Of a stretch of DNA of 49,672 bases, positions 15,083-24,341 are shown piece after piece. Each line of letters begins with the position of its first letter. The stretch's first letter is position 1. The position numbers were made by a program, and so were the translations under genes. The stretch spans positions 1-49,672 of the forward strand of contig JAEEHS010000083.1 in the NCBI GenBank assembly GCA_016281015.1, in the 5' to 3' direction. The notes beneath the pieces were generated by a model that saw only the letters and a list, made by a program, of their open reading frames with translations, made no database searches and was not told the DNA's origin. The DNA comes from Bacteroidales bacterium. Lineage in GTDB: Bacteria > Bacteroidota > Bacteroidia > Bacteroidales > UBA932.

Positions 15083-17044
15083 ATGGTTGAAAAAGATAAA
15101 GCCTTAAAACGTTTTTTCACCTGGTACTTCAACAAGAAGGTGCTGCCTTACTGGGTGATTCTGTTGGCGGATACGGTGATCGTTTTTGCCTCGGCCGTCT
15201 TCACCTACTGGATCACCAACCGGACGCAGATTACCTATGAGCACAGGACGGCGGTTTTTGTCACCTCCGTGTTCTATGCGCTCCTCAGCTGGGTGGGCGC
15301 CCGGGTTTTCCGGACCTATGCCGGCGTGCTGCGTTATTCGAGTTTCGTGGACCTGAGCAAGGTGGCCTATGCCAATGCCATCAATATGATCCTGGCCCTC
15401 TGCGTATCGGTTTCGGCGCAGGAATTCGGATGGGAACTGATCGGCGCCATGACCGTTCTCAATACGGTCGTCGTCTTCTGTCTGGCAACGCTTCTGATGT
15501 GGGTGATGCGGATTGTGGTCAAAATGCTCTTTGACGGGATCAATTCCGACAAAGAGGCCCAGCGCGTGCTGATTTACGGTGCCATCACCGGCGGCGTCGG
15601 TCTCGCGAAATACATCCGCTCCCAGAATCCCGTCCAGTTCGAACTCTGCGGCTTTATCACGCATGAGCACCAGATCAAGAACATGAAACTGATGGGCCTG
15701 CCGGTCTATACGCTGGATGATGACTTCAACAAGATCATCCAGAAACAGCGGATTCAGGCGCTGCTCGTCAGCCCGCTGCGGGTCAATGAGTTCCGCGGCA
15801 ACCAGAAGATCCAGGACGTGATGATCGCCTCCGGCGTGAAGATCTATTTCGCCAGCGATGCGCAGGAAGCCAGCGTAAAGGACGGAGAACTCCGGGTGGA
15901 GGACAATATCCAGTTGAAAGAGGTCAGTGTGGAAGACCTGCTTCCGCGCTCCGAGATTCGCGTGGATATGAAATCTGTGGGCGATCAGCTGGCGGGGAAA
16001 CGGGTCCTGATTACAGGCTCGGCAGGCTCCATCGGCCGGGAAATCGTCCGTCAGGTCGCCCAGTTCCATCCGGCCAAGATGATGCTCATCGACCAGGCGG
16101 AGACCCCGCAGCACGATGTCCGGCTGATGATGAACAAGGACTTCCCGGGTGTGGATTATGAAGCTGTCGTGACCAGTATCAGCCGCCGGACGCGGATGGA
16201 GCATGTCTTCTCCGATTTCCGTCCGGACTATGTCTTCCATGCCGCCGCCTACAAGCATGTACCCATGATGGAGGACAACCCCAGCGAGGCGGTACTCAAC
16301 AATGTTTACGGGACCAAGGTAATCGCCGACCTCAGCGTCAAGTACGGGGTCAAGAAATTTGTGATGATCTCGACGGACAAGGCGGTGAACCCCACCAATG
16401 TGATGGGTTGCAGCAAGCGTATCTGCGAGATCTATGTCCAGAGCCTGGACCGGAAACAGAAACTGGAGAACATCCAGAAGCCCCCTCAGGAGCGGGATGC
16501 CTATACCCAGTTTGTAACGACGCGTTTCGGCAACGTCCTCGGCAGCAACGGTTCGGTGATTCCGCTGTTCCGGGAACAGATCCGCGCCGGCGGTCCGGTC
16601 ACGGTGACCGACGAACGGATCGTCCGTTATTTCATGCTGATTCCCGAAGCCTGCAAGTTGGTACTGGAAGCAGGGACCAAGGGCAACGGCGGTGAGATTT
16701 TCGTCTTCGACATGGGCGCTCCGGTGAAGATCGCCGACCTGGCCCGCCGCATGATTTACCTCTCGCATGCCCAGAATGTGGAGATCGTCTACACCGGGCT
16801 CCGGGACGGGGAGAAACTCTATGAGGAGGTCCTGAACGAACTGGAAGGCACCAAGCCGACTTTCCATGAGAAAATCCGCATCGCGCAGGTCCGCGAGTAC
16901 GATTACGATGAAGTGTCGAAGGCCATTGACGAGCTGGTGGATATTTCCAAGCAGTTTGACGACATGGCCACGGTCCGCAAGATGAAGGAAATCGTGCCGG
17001 AGTACAAGTCCAACAATTCTGTTTACGAACAACTGGATAAATAA
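15083..17044 (+). CDS. Membrane-bound nucleotide-sugar 4,6-dehydratase (CapD/WbpM/PglF type)
   Basis: The 653-aa product matches the family length. Four hydrophobic segments lie in about residues 15-135, then a first Rossmann-like domain (RVLIYGAITGGVGLAKYI), then the catalytic SDR domain from about residue 300 with RVLITGSAGSIGREIVRQ. The active-site region reads STDKAVNPTNVMGCSK, the pattern of this family in place of the usual YxxxK. Such enzymes convert UDP-GlcNAc to 4-keto-6-deoxy sugars for surface polysaccharide or glycoprotein glycans at the inner membrane. It is the first gene of an operon with 17048 (3-base gap) and gmd. Confidence 0.92.
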   Translation: MVEKDKALKRFFTWYFNKKVLPYWVILLADTVIVFASAVFTYWITNRTQITYEHRTAVFVTSVFYALLSWVGARVFRTYAGVLRYSSFVDLSKVAYANAINMILALCVSVSAQEFGWELIGAMTVLNTVVVFCLATLLMWVMRIVVKMLFDGINSDKEAQRVLIYGAITGGVGLAKYIRSQNPVQFELCGFITHEHQIKNMKLMGLPVYTLDDDFNKIIQKQRIQALLVSPLRVNEFRGNQKIQDVMIASGVKIYFASDAQEASVKDGELRVEDNIQLKEVSVEDLLPRSEIRVDMKSVGDQLAGKRVLITGSAGSIGREIVRQVAQFHPAKMMLIDQAETPQHDVRLMMNKDFPGVDYEAVVTSISRRTRMEHVFSDFRPDYVFHAAAYKHVPMMEDNPSEAVLNNVYGTKVIADLSVKYGVKKFVMISTDKAVNPTNVMGCSKRICEIYVQSLDRKQKLENIQKPPQERDAYTQFVTTRFGNVLGSNGSVIPLFREQIRAGGPVTVTDERIVRYFMLIPEACKLVLEAGTKGNGGEIFVFDMGAPVKIADLARRMIYLSHAQNVEIVYTGLRDGEKLYEEVLNELEGTKPTFHEKIRIAQVREYDYDEVSKAIDELVDISKQFDDMATVRKMKEIVPEYKSNNSVYEQLDK

Positions 17045-17047
17045 GAT

Positions 17048-18304
17048 ATGATCGTCAAGTCTTTTGTTCTGCGTCGGGAAAGTGCCGCCCGTATTGCGAG
17101 CGAGTGCCAGGAAGGGGCTGTCATCGTGGTCCGCTCCGAGAAGAAACTTGAAACGATGTTCCGCTCGGTCATCCGGAAGGCGCTGGTGGAAAAGCAGCCG
17201 CTGGCGGAGGATTTCTCCACGATTGAAGCCTATTTCAACGCCATTTCCCCGGATCCGGTCTACCGCGAGCGGGTCGCTGCGACCTTGAACGGCCTGGCCA
17301 CCTATCTGAGCGAAGGCATGTATATCCAGACGACGCTGACCTCCATTGAGGATTATGTCCTTTCCAAATGCGCCCGTCTGTGTGCGGAGGCGGTGAATGT
17401 GACGGTCCATGGGGTCCTCGTCGACAGCACGGAACTGATGATCTGCCGCTCTCACGGAGCGCGTGCCGTGGTGGACTGGTCGCTTTCGCGCCAGGAAATC
17501 ACCTCCCGCTGCGTCTCGGACAAAAAGATTGTCGTGTCCGGTGGTTATGGCCGCCTGGAAACGGGCTATGTGGTCCGGATCGGCCGGGGCGGCGCCTATC
17601 TGATGACGACCCTCATCGCGGCGGCACTCGGCGCCAAGAGGGTGGAAATCTATGTCGAAGGAGCGGGCATCGCCGGCGTGATGGCCATGACCTATGACGA
17701 GGCGGCCCACTACTGTTCCTCCGACCTGGCTCCCTTCCCGAGTGCAGCCCTCTGGCCGGTCAAGGCGGCGGGCATTCCGCTGGTGGTGCGCAGCATCATG
17801 GACCCGGATTTCCCGGGCACGATCATTTCGGCTTTCGGCGCTCAGGACGGCCGGACGGTCTCCGGCGTGCTCCTGGACAAGGACCTGGAACTTATCACCG
17901 TCTTCGGAACCGGTCTGCTGGGCCAGGTGGGCCTCTCCTCGACCGTCTTCTCGGCCCTTTCCGGCGCCGGAGTGAACGTCCGTTTCATTTCCCAGTCTTC
18001 CTCGGAATACAGCCTGAGTTTCGCGGTGCTCCAGGAGGATGCGTCCCGCGCCGTGGAGGCGATTGTCGCCCATACCGGAGACTATGAGGACGTGATGATG
18101 CTTCGCCGGACGGTCGGCATCGTAACGGTCTATGGCGACCGGATGAAAAACGTCCCCGGGACTTCCGGCAAGGTGTATGGTGCGCTGGGTGAGGCCGGTA
18201 TCAGCATCGTCGCCGCTGCCCAGGGTGGCGAAGAACTGAGTATTTCCATGGCTGTGGACGCTTCCGCGGCGTCTCGTGCGGCCGATATCCTCCGTACATT
18301 ATGA
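17048..18304 (+). CDS. Aspartokinase-like protein with two ACT domains, catalytic motifs lost
   Basis: The 418-aa protein aligns in order with class III aspartate kinases. The C-terminus has two ACT domains (about residues 280-345, [20 protein letters not shown], and 350-418, [20 protein letters not shown]). The kinase part is degenerate. The N-terminus reads [12 protein letters not shown] where the family has [15 protein letters not shown] replaces GRGGSDYT, and VEGAGI replaces TDVDGV. These are ATP/aspartate-binding residues, so catalysis is doubtful. It could be a regulatory or amino-acid-sensing protein, or an enzyme with another substrate. Its ATGA overlap with gmd suggests linked expression with sugar-nucleotide synthesis. 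The homology is clear; the loss of activity is inferred. Confidence 0.85.
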   Translation: MIVKSFVLRRESAARIASECQEGAVIVVRSEKKLETMFRSVIRKALVEKQPLAEDFSTIEAYFNAISPDPVYRERVAATLNGLATYLSEGMYIQTTLTSIEDYVLSKCARLCAEAVNVTVHGVLVDSTELMICRSHGARAVVDWSLSRQEITSRCVSDKKIVVSGGYGRLETGYVVRIGRGGAYLMTTLIAAALGAKRVEIYVEGAGIAGVMAMTYDEAAHYCSSDLAPFPSAALWPVKAAGIPLVVRSIMDPDFPGTIISAFGAQDGRTVSGVLLDKDLELITVFGTGLLGQVGLSSTVFSALSGAGVNVRFISQSSSEYSLSFAVLQEDASRAVEAIVAHTGDYEDVMMLRRTVGIVTVYGDRMKNVPGTSGKVYGALGEAGISIVAAAQGGEELSISMAVDASAASRAADILRTL

Positions 18305-19389
18305 AAAAAGCGCTCATTACCGGCGTGACGGGCCAGGACGGCTCCTATCTCGCTGAATTCCTGCTCGACAAGGGCTATGAGGTCCATGGAACCATCCGCC
18401 GTTCGTCGGTCGATTTCCGGGAGCGGATCGCCCACCTCGAAGGTCTGCCCCATTTCCACATCCATTATGCGGACATGGGGGACTCGATGAGCCTGCAGCA
18501 GGTCATTTCCAAGATCCGGCCGGATGAGATTTACAACCTGGCGGCCCAGAGCCATGTCCAGGTGTCCTTCGATACGCCCGAGTACACGGCGAACGTGGAT
18601 GCCGTCGGGGTGCTCAGGGTGCTGGAGGCGGTGCGTCAGTGCGGGCTCTCCGGTGCGTGCCGCATCTACCAGGCCTCGACCTCGGAACTCTATGGAAAAG
18701 TGGAGGAAGTTCCTCAGAATGAGGAAACTCCTTTCCATCCGTATTCCCCGTATGCCGTTGCGAAACAGTATGGCTACTGGATTGTGCGGGAGTACCGGGA
18801 GGCCTATGGGATGTACTGCTGCAGCGGCATCCTCTTCAACCACGAGAGCGAACGCCGGGGCGAGACATTCGTCACGCGGAAAATCACTCTCGCGGCGGCG
18901 CGGATTGCCCAGGGGAAGCAGGAAAAACTCTATCTCGGCAACCTCTCGAGCCTCCGCGACTGGGGCTATGCCAAGGATTATGTGGAGTGTATGTGGCTGA
19001 TTCTCCAGCAGGAGGTGCCGGAGGACTATGTCATTGCGACCGGTGTCCAGCATTCCGTGCGGGAGTTCTGCCAGCTCGCTTTCCGGGAAGTCGGGATCGA
19101 ACTGGAATTCCGGGGGGAAGGCGCCGAAGAGAAGGGGATTGACCGCTCGACGGGCCGGGTGCTCGTCGAGGTCAGTCCGGATTTCTACCGGCCGACAGAC
19201 GTCGTGAACCTGTTGGGAGACCCTTCCAAAGCCCGCCGTCAGCTCGGATGGAATCCACAGAAAACCTCTTTCGAGGAGCTGGTCCGGCTCATGGTCGCCG
19301 CCGATATGGCCAAGGTCGCCGGGGAAGGAGCGGCCGAGCGGGTGCGACTCAATCTGGCCGAATACCTGGAAAAAGGGATCGTTAAATAA
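18301..19389 (+). CDS. gmd: GDP-mannose 4,6-dehydratase
   Basis: The 362-aa SDR enzyme converts GDP-mannose to GDP-4-keto-6-deoxymannose, the first step to GDP-fucose, GDP-rhamnose or GDP-perosamine. The NADP site reads [19 protein letters not shown], followed by [28 protein letters not shown], the Ser/Thr-Glu pair in [11 protein letters not shown], and the catalytic [32 protein letters not shown] is diagnostic for Gmd. The partner GDP-fucose synthase is not in this window. It is last in the operon, and a stem-loop plus secA promoter follow. Confidence 0.96.
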   Translation: MKKALITGVTGQDGSYLAEFLLDKGYEVHGTIRRSSVDFRERIAHLEGLPHFHIHYADMGDSMSLQQVISKIRPDEIYNLAAQSHVQVSFDTPEYTANVDAVGVLRVLEAVRQCGLSGACRIYQASTSELYGKVEEVPQNEETPFHPYSPYAVAKQYGYWIVREYREAYGMYCCSGILFNHESERRGETFVTRKITLAAARIAQGKQEKLYLGNLSSLRDWGYAKDYVECMWLILQQEVPEDYVIATGVQHSVREFCQLAFREVGIELEFRGEGAEEKGIDRSTGRVLVEVSPDFYRPTDVVNLLGDPSKARRQLGWNPQKTSFEELVRLMVAADMAKVAGEGAAERVRLNLAEYLEKGIVK

Positions 19390-19394
19390 GTTCT

Positions 19395-19433
19395 TTTGCT
19401 AATCCCACGAATATTCGTTATATTTGTGGGATT
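19395..19433 (+). promoter_or_regulatory. secA promoter embedded in an inverted repeat
   Basis: TTTG (19395-19398), 20 bases, TATATTTG (19419-19426) is a consensus promoter. AATCCCACGAATAT (19401-19414) and ATATTTGTGGGATT (19420-19433) form a 14-bp inverted repeat with one mismatch and a 5-base loop, which covers the spacer and the -7 box. It could be the terminator of gmd, an operator of secA, or both. Confidence 0.7.
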
Positions 19434-19456
19434 ATTGTATATAAGTGACGACAGCT

Positions 19457-22400
19457 ATGGCATTAGCAGATGTTCTGAAAATAATATTCGGCTCCAAGTC
19501 CGATCGCGATATGAAGATGATCCGGCCCACGCTGGATAAGATTCTCGCTGTATATCCGGAAATTGACGCCCTTTCCCACGATGAACTGCGCGCGCGTACC
19601 GACGCGCTGAAAGAGCGGATCGCCGAAGTGGAAGCCCCGTTCGAGCAGCGGATTTCTGAAATCAAGGCCACCCTTGAGACGGATATCCCCATCTCGGAGA
19701 AAGAAGCCCTTGCGACCGAGTCCGACAAATTGGTCAAGGATGAGGATGAAGCCATCGAAGTGATTCTGAATGAGATCCTTCCCGAGGCATTCGCCATTAT
19801 GAAATCGACGGCCCGCCGTTTCGCCCAGTATCCGACGGTGGAAGTGACGGCTACGGATTTCGACCGCGACCTCGCCGCTTCCGGCCGCGAGTTTGTCCAG
19901 ATTGAAGGCGACAAGGCGATCTGGTCCAACCATTGGATGGCCGGCGGCAATGAAATCGTCTGGGACATGGTCCATTACGATGTCCAGCTGATCGGCGGCA
20001 TCGTGCTGAACGGCGGCATCCGCTCCAACAAGGAGCAGCGGGGCTGCATCGCCGAGATGGCGACCGGTGAGGGTAAGACCCTCGTCGCGACCTTGCCGGT
20101 ATTCCTGAACGCCCTGGCCCGCAAAGGCGTCCATGTGGTTACGGTCAACGACTACCTGTCCAAGCGAGACTCCGAGTGGATGGGCCCCCTGTACCAGTTC
20201 CATGGACTCAGCGTGGACTGTATCGACAAACACCAGCCGAATTCCGACGCCCGCAAGAAGGCGTACAACTGTGACATTACCTTCGGAACGAACAACGAGT
20301 TCGGTTTCGACTACCTCAGGGACAACATGGCCACGCGCCTGACGGACCTCGTCCAGCGGAAGCACCACTACGCCATCGTCGACGAGGTGGACTCCGTGCT
20401 GATCGACGATGCCCGTACCCCGCTCATCATCTCCGGCCCGATGCAGAAAGCCGCCGACGACGAGCAGTTCATGGAATACCGTCCCTATGTGGAGAATCTC
20501 TACGGCAAGCAGCGCGCCCTGGTCAACCAGACGCTCAACGACGCCAAGAAGGCCATCGCCTCCGGAGACGAGAACGAGGGCGGAAAGCTGCTGCTTCGCT
20601 GCTACAAGGGCCTGCCGAAATACCAGCCGCTCATCAAGTTCCTCTCCGAGCAGGGCATGAAACAGCTCATGCAGAAGGCGGAAAACTACTACATGCAGGA
20701 CAATGAGCGGGAGATGCCGGTGGTGACGGACGAACTCTATTTCGTCATCAGCGAGATCCAGAATTCCGTGGACATGACCGACAAAGGCCATGAATTCCTC
20801 GCCGGATTGGTCTCCGATCCGAACTTCTTCGTCCTCCCGGACATGGGCTCCGCCATCGCGGAAATCCAGCAGGATACGAGCCTGAGTCCCGCGGAAAAGG
20901 CTGAAAAGAAGGATGCGCTGATGGAAGACTTCTCGCTGAAGAGCGAACGGGTCCATACGGTCATCCAGCTCCTCAAGGCCTATGCGAGGTTCACCAAGGA
21001 CGTGGATTACGTCATTGTGGACAACAAGGTCAAGATCGTGGACGAGAGCACGGGCCGTATCATGGAAGGCCGCCGCTGGTCCGACGGACTTCATCAGGCG
21101 GTCGAGGCGAAGGAGAACGTGAAAGTGGAGGCGGCGACGCAGACCTTTGCGACGATTACCCTCCAGAACTACTTCAGGATGTACCACAAGCTGGCAGGTA
21201 TGACCGGTACGGCCGAAACCGAGGCAGGGGAGTTCTGGAGTATCTACAAGCTGGATGTCGTCGTGATTCCGACCAACCGGCCGGTGATCCGTGACGACCA
21301 GGACGATATCATCTACAAGACGAAGAAAGGGAAGTTCGCCGCCGTCATCGACCGGGTGGTGGAACTCTCCGAGGCCGGGCGGCCGGTGCTGGTCGGTACG
21401 ACCGACGTCGAAACTTCCGAGCTCCTCGCGCGCATGATGCGGATGCGGGGGCTCAAGCCGAACGTGCTGAATGCCAAGGAGCACGCCCGTGAGGCGGAAA
21501 TCGTGGCCCAGGCCGGTCAGAGCGGCAAAGTGACCATTGCGACGAACATGGCAGGCCGTGGTACCGATATCAAGCTGACCCCGGAGGTGAAGGCCGCGGG
21601 CGGTCTGGCGATCATCGGCACGACGCGGCATGACTCCCGGCGTGTGGACCGTCAGCTGCGGGGCCGTGCCGGACGTCAGGGGGATCCGGGTTCCTCGACC
21701 TTCTACATCTCCCTGGAAGACGACCTGATGCGGAAATTCGGCTCCGAGCGGATTGCCGGCGTGGTGGACCGCCTCGGGATGGCCGATGACGAGGCCCTGG
21801 TCTCCGGCATGCTTTCCAAGTCCATTGAAAACGCCCAGAAGAAGGTGGAAGAGAACCACTTCGGCTGGCGCAAGCGGACCCTGGAGTACGATGATGTGAT
21901 GAACTACCAGCGCGAGGCCATCTACGCCCGCCGCCGCAATGCCCTTTCCGGTGAGCGCATCGAGATCGATGTCCAGAACATGATGCAGGATACGGCTGCG
22001 CTGATTGCCGATAAGTCCGAGGGCATGCCCTACGAGGATTTCGAGCAGTATGTGATCGCCACCCTGTCCATCGACCTGGGCTTCGACGCCGAGTTCTATG
22101 CCCATGCGAAGCCGAAGGATGTCTGCGACAAGCTCTATGAGCACATGCAGGAGGTCTATAACCGCCGGATGCAGACCATGGTGGACCGCGTCAATCCCGT
22201 CATCAAGCAGGTCTATGAGAAGCAGGGGTCCATGTATGAGAACATCGCGATTCCGATTTCCGACGGCAAGCGGATGCTGAACCTGTCGGTGAACCTGAAG
22301 AAGGCCTATGAGACCGAGAGCCGCGAAATTGCCAAGGCCCTGAGCCGCAGCATCATCCTCTACGAAATCGACGAATACTGGAAGCAGCACCTGCGTGACA

Positions 22401-22771
22401 TGGATGACCTCCGTCAGAGCGTCCAGAACGCTGCTTATGAGCAGAAAGACCCGCTGGTGGTCTACAAGCTGGAGAGTTACAACCTCTTCTCCTCCATGCT
22501 GGAGGAACTGAACGAGGCGGTGCTGGCCTTCCTGCTGCGGGCTTTCATTCCGCTGCGGGATGCCAACGATGCCCGCGAGGCGCGTCCCGCCCAGCAGGCT
22601 CCCCGGAACATGCAGCAGATGCGGACGAACGATCCGTCCCAGCTTTCGACGAACGGGGAACAGAAATCCCGGATGCCGGTCCGTGTGGACAAACGGGTCG
22701 GACGGAATGATCCCTGCCCGTGCGGAAGCGGACTCAAGTATAAGAACTGCCACGGTAAAGGCTTGGTATAG
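19457..22771 (+). CDS. secA: Preprotein translocase ATPase SecA
   Basis: The 1104-aa motor drives unfolded preproteins through SecYEG. Its length is normal for Bacteroidota, which carry insertions relative to the 900-aa E. coli protein. Motifs: Walker A MATGEGKT (about residues 203-210), [13 protein letters not shown], the DEAD-like [29 protein letters not shown], and [20 protein letters not shown]. The C-terminal zinc-binding tail [13 protein letters not shown] binds SecB and lipids. The ATG at 19457 is chosen over the in-frame GTG at 19445, because [12 protein letters not shown] is the usual start. The many lipoproteins and secreted proteins of this window depend on this pathway. Confidence 0.98.
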   Translation: MALADVLKIIFGSKSDRDMKMIRPTLDKILAVYPEIDALSHDELRARTDALKERIAEVEAPFEQRISEIKATLETDIPISEKEALATESDKLVKDEDEAIEVILNEILPEAFAIMKSTARRFAQYPTVEVTATDFDRDLAASGREFVQIEGDKAIWSNHWMAGGNEIVWDMVHYDVQLIGGIVLNGGIRSNKEQRGCIAEMATGEGKTLVATLPVFLNALARKGVHVVTVNDYLSKRDSEWMGPLYQFHGLSVDCIDKHQPNSDARKKAYNCDITFGTNNEFGFDYLRDNMATRLTDLVQRKHHYAIVDEVDSVLIDDARTPLIISGPMQKAADDEQFMEYRPYVENLYGKQRALVNQTLNDAKKAIASGDENEGGKLLLRCYKGLPKYQPLIKFLSEQGMKQLMQKAENYYMQDNEREMPVVTDELYFVISEIQNSVDMTDKGHEFLAGLVSDPNFFVLPDMGSAIAEIQQDTSLSPAEKAEKKDALMEDFSLKSERVHTVIQLLKAYARFTKDVDYVIVDNKVKIVDESTGRIMEGRRWSDGLHQAVEAKENVKVEAATQTFATITLQNYFRMYHKLAGMTGTAETEAGEFWSIYKLDVVVIPTNRPVIRDDQDDIIYKTKKGKFAAVIDRVVELSEAGRPVLVGTTDVETSELLARMMRMRGLKPNVLNAKEHAREAEIVAQAGQSGKVTIATNMAGRGTDIKLTPEVKAAGGLAIIGTTRHDSRRVDRQLRGRAGRQGDPGSSTFYISLEDDLMRKFGSERIAGVVDRLGMADDEALVSGMLSKSIENAQKKVEENHFGWRKRTLEYDDVMNYQREAIYARRRNALSGERIEIDVQNMMQDTAALIADKSEGMPYEDFEQYVIATLSIDLGFDAEFYAHAKPKDVCDKLYEHMQEVYNRRMQTMVDRVNPVIKQVYEKQGSMYENIAIPISDGKRMLNLSVNLKKAYETESREIAKALSRSIILYEIDEYWKQHLRDMDDLRQSVQNAAYEQKDPLVVYKLESYNLFSSMLEELNEAVLAFLLRAFIPLRDANDAREARPAQQAPRNMQQMRTNDPSQLSTNGEQKSRMPVRVDKRVGRNDPCPCGSGLKYKNCHGKGLV

Positions 22772-22784
22772 AATTGTTTAAATT

Positions 22785-23204
22785 ATGGCTAAAATAATGG
22801 AACCAGTGAATATGAATGAGGTCAGCCGCATCTCTGCGGGGACTGTGTTCAAAGGTGAAATCACTTCCCCGAACGATATCCGCATCGACGGGACGTTCGA
22901 GGGAAAGGTCTATTCGAAGGGCCGGGTCGTCGTGGGTGACAAGGCCGTCGTGAAAGGCGATGTCATCTGCCAGAATGTGGATTTCTGGGGCAAGATGAGC
23001 GGCAACTTCTACGTCAAGGACACGCTCTCCCTGAAGAGCGGCTGCACCGTGGACGGAGACCTGCACATCAAGCGCCTGCAGGTGGAACTGGACGCAAAGT
23101 TCAACGGAAACTGCAAGATGATCACCGAAGCGGAGTTTGACAAGCTCTCCGCAGAACTCACCGGGGTGAAACCTGCTCCGGCGGCGGCTCCGGTCGCAAA
23201 ATAG
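22785..23204 (+). CDS. Bactofilin (polymer-forming cytoskeletal protein)
   Basis: The 139-aa protein has a central bactofilin beta-helix (about residues 18-110) with the repeating pattern TVFKGEITSPNDIRIDGTFEG, KVYSKGRVVVGDKAVVKGDV, then KRLQVELDAKFNG. A short tail rich in Pro and Ala (KPAPAAAPVAK) follows. Bactofilins self-assemble without nucleotide into filaments at the inner membrane and influence cell shape or localise wall enzymes. It starts 13 bases after secA and is probably co-transcribed with it. A second in-frame ATG (22797) is an alternative start. Confidence 0.93.
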   Translation: MAKIMEPVNMNEVSRISAGTVFKGEITSPNDIRIDGTFEGKVYSKGRVVVGDKAVVKGDVICQNVDFWGKMSGNFYVKDTLSLKSGCTVDGDLHIKRLQVELDAKFNGNCKMITEAEFDKLSAELTGVKPAPAAAPVAK

Positions 23205-23209
23205 GTTTT

Positions 23210-23233
23210 GCAAAGATAAATTGCTATCTTTGC
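23210..23233 (+). promoter_or_regulatory. ssrA -7 box inside a perfect 9-bp inverted repeat
   Basis: TATCTTTG (23225-23232) lies 14 bases before the tmRNA 5' end. GCAAAGATA (23210-23218) and TATCTTTGC (23225-23233) form a perfect inverted repeat around 6 bases, so a -7-like box exists on both strands. A TTTG is present at 23207-23210, but the spacer is only 14 bases. The hairpin could also end bactofilin transcription. Confidence 0.45.
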
Positions 23234-23246
23234 ACCATCGTTTGAC

Positions 23247-23641
23247 GGGGGTGTTTTGGTTTTGACAGCGCTGATGTCGGACGGTAAGCATGCCGGGCGT
23301 GGGGACCTTGCCCGTAAATCTCAGATCCCGAAAATCAGTTGCCAACAACAACTACGCACTCGCTGCTTAATTCGCCACAGGCAATTAGCTTAATCCGCGT
23401 CGCCAAGGCTGCGACGCCGACGAGTATCCCTCGGACCCTCTGCCCTGTATGGTCCGGCCCAGGGGTATCATTCAGACAGGGACGCTCCGGTGGACGCCTT
23501 TCAAGCCGGCTAAGATTCAAAGGCTAAGGCGTACTTCGCCCGCCTTCCGGCAGGGTCCGCCCGACAACCAAAGGAGGGATAAGCATGTAGAAAGCCGCCT
23601 GGTGCGACGTTTGGACAGCGGTTCGAGTCCGCTCACCTCCA
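23247..23641 (+). ncRNA. ssrA: tmRNA (transfer-messenger RNA)
   Basis: This RNA rescues stalled ribosomes by trans-translation. The acceptor stem GGGGGTG (23247-23253) pairs with CACCTCC (23634-23640), with one G-U pair, and the T-arm CAGCGGTTCGAGTCCGCT precedes it (about 23616-23633). CCA is not encoded. The tag frame starts at GCC 23341 and ends at TAA 23368-23370, giving ANNNYALAA, a proteolysis tag of Bacteroidetes type. The region between holds GC-rich pseudoknot-like pairings. The mature 5' end is predicted from the acceptor stem; RNase P would process the transcript there. A minus-strand gene converges downstream. Confidence 0.95.
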
Positions 23642-23649
23642 CTATATAC

Positions 23650-23666
23650 AGGGGGCTCTGCCCCCT
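23650..23666. terminator. Hairpin between ssrA and the NlpC/P60 gene
   Basis: AGGGGGC (23650-23656), loop TCT, GCCCCCT (23660-23666): a perfect 7-bp GC stem placed between convergent genes. No long T-run follows on either strand, so the terminator role rests on position and stability. Confidence 0.5.
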
Positions 23667-23691
23667 CATACACCCCTGCGGTTCCCGGGGA

Positions 23692-24324
23692 TTAATCAGG
23701 AAGGATGCGGCCGGTGCCGACCAGGCGCATCATGAAATACGGGTTGGTGGAGGAGGTGATGGTCACCCCCTGGGAGACGGAAGCGTGGATGAAGCGGAAC
23801 GAACCGCGCTCCAGGTCCATATCGTAGATGATGCCCACATGGCCGATGTCCCGGATGCCGTTGCGCGCCCCGAAAAAGACGATGTCCCCTTTCTGCAGGT
23901 CGGAGAAGCCTTCCACCCGCCGTGTCTGGCGGTACTGCGCCGCGGAGGGCGGTTTCAGTTCATAACCGAAATGCTTGAAGACATAGTAGATGAAACTCGA
24001 ACAGTCAAACTGTTTCGGCCCGGGGGCGCCGAGCTTGTAGGGCGTCCCGAGGAAGGTTTCGGCATAGGCGACGACCTGGTCCCGCAGCGAACGCTCCGAG
24101 GGCGGCGTCTCTTCCTTCACCTGTTCCTTCCCCGGGGTAGAAGGCAGATGGGCGATGGAATCGAGCACGGCCTGGGCCCTCTGGCGGGAAGCGGCGATTT
24201 CGGTGGAATCCGTCAGCGGAGGGATCACGGCAGCCTCCTTTCCGGAAGGAAGCGAACGGCGCGTCGTCCCGCAGGCGCAGAGCAGCAGGACGAGCGAGAG
24301 AAAGTATGCAAGGCGTCGTTTCAC
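23692..24324 (-). CDS. NlpC/P60-family cell-wall hydrolase lipoprotein
   Basis: The 210-aa protein has a signal peptide of lipoprotein type (YFLSLVLLLCAC, Cys about residue 18), a linker, and an NlpC/P60 domain (about residues 85-210). The catalytic Cys is in QFDCSSFIYYVF, the His in DIGHVGIIYD and the third polar residue in FIHAS. Such enzymes cut peptide bonds in peptidoglycan stem peptides, here from the outer-membrane side of the periplasm. The GTG at 24324 is chosen as start: it begins the signal peptide, and a -7 box ends 4 bases upstream. A longer TTG-started version would translate through that box. It lies 17 bases after the last fimbrial gene but appears to have its own promoter. 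Confidence 0.88.
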   Translation of the reverse strand: MKRRLAYFLSLVLLLCACGTTRRSLPSGKEAAVIPPLTDSTEIAASRQRAQAVLDSIAHLPSTPGKEQVKEETPPSERSLRDQVVAYAETFLGTPYKLGAPGPKQFDCSSFIYYVFKHFGYELKPPSAAQYRQTRRVEGFSDLQKGDIVFFGARNGIRDIGHVGIIYDMDLERGSFRFIHASVSQGVTITSSTNPYFMMRLVGTGRILPD

Positions 24325-24328
24325 CTTG

Positions 24329-24336
24329 CAAAGATA
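24329..24336 (-). promoter_or_regulatory. -7 box of the NlpC/P60 gene
   Basis: Minus strand TATCTTTG, 4 bases before the GTG at 24324; no matching -33 box. It overlaps the end of the fimbrial operon. Confidence 0.45.
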
Positions 24337-24341
24337 GGGAT

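Noticed and set aside
16021..16060. tRNA genes
   Set aside because: I looked for T-loop sequences (GTTCGA) with flanking stems across the window; the only convincing one belongs to the tmRNA.
15104..18073. 989-codon open frame on the minus strand opposite the CapD-like and aspartokinase-like genes
   Set aside because: It is a shadow of GC-rich coding on the plus strand; the plus frames have clear family motifs and the minus product has none.
19463..22753. 1096-codon open frame antisense to secA
   Set aside because: Mirror of secA codon bias, with a His/Leu/Gly-rich unrecognisable product.
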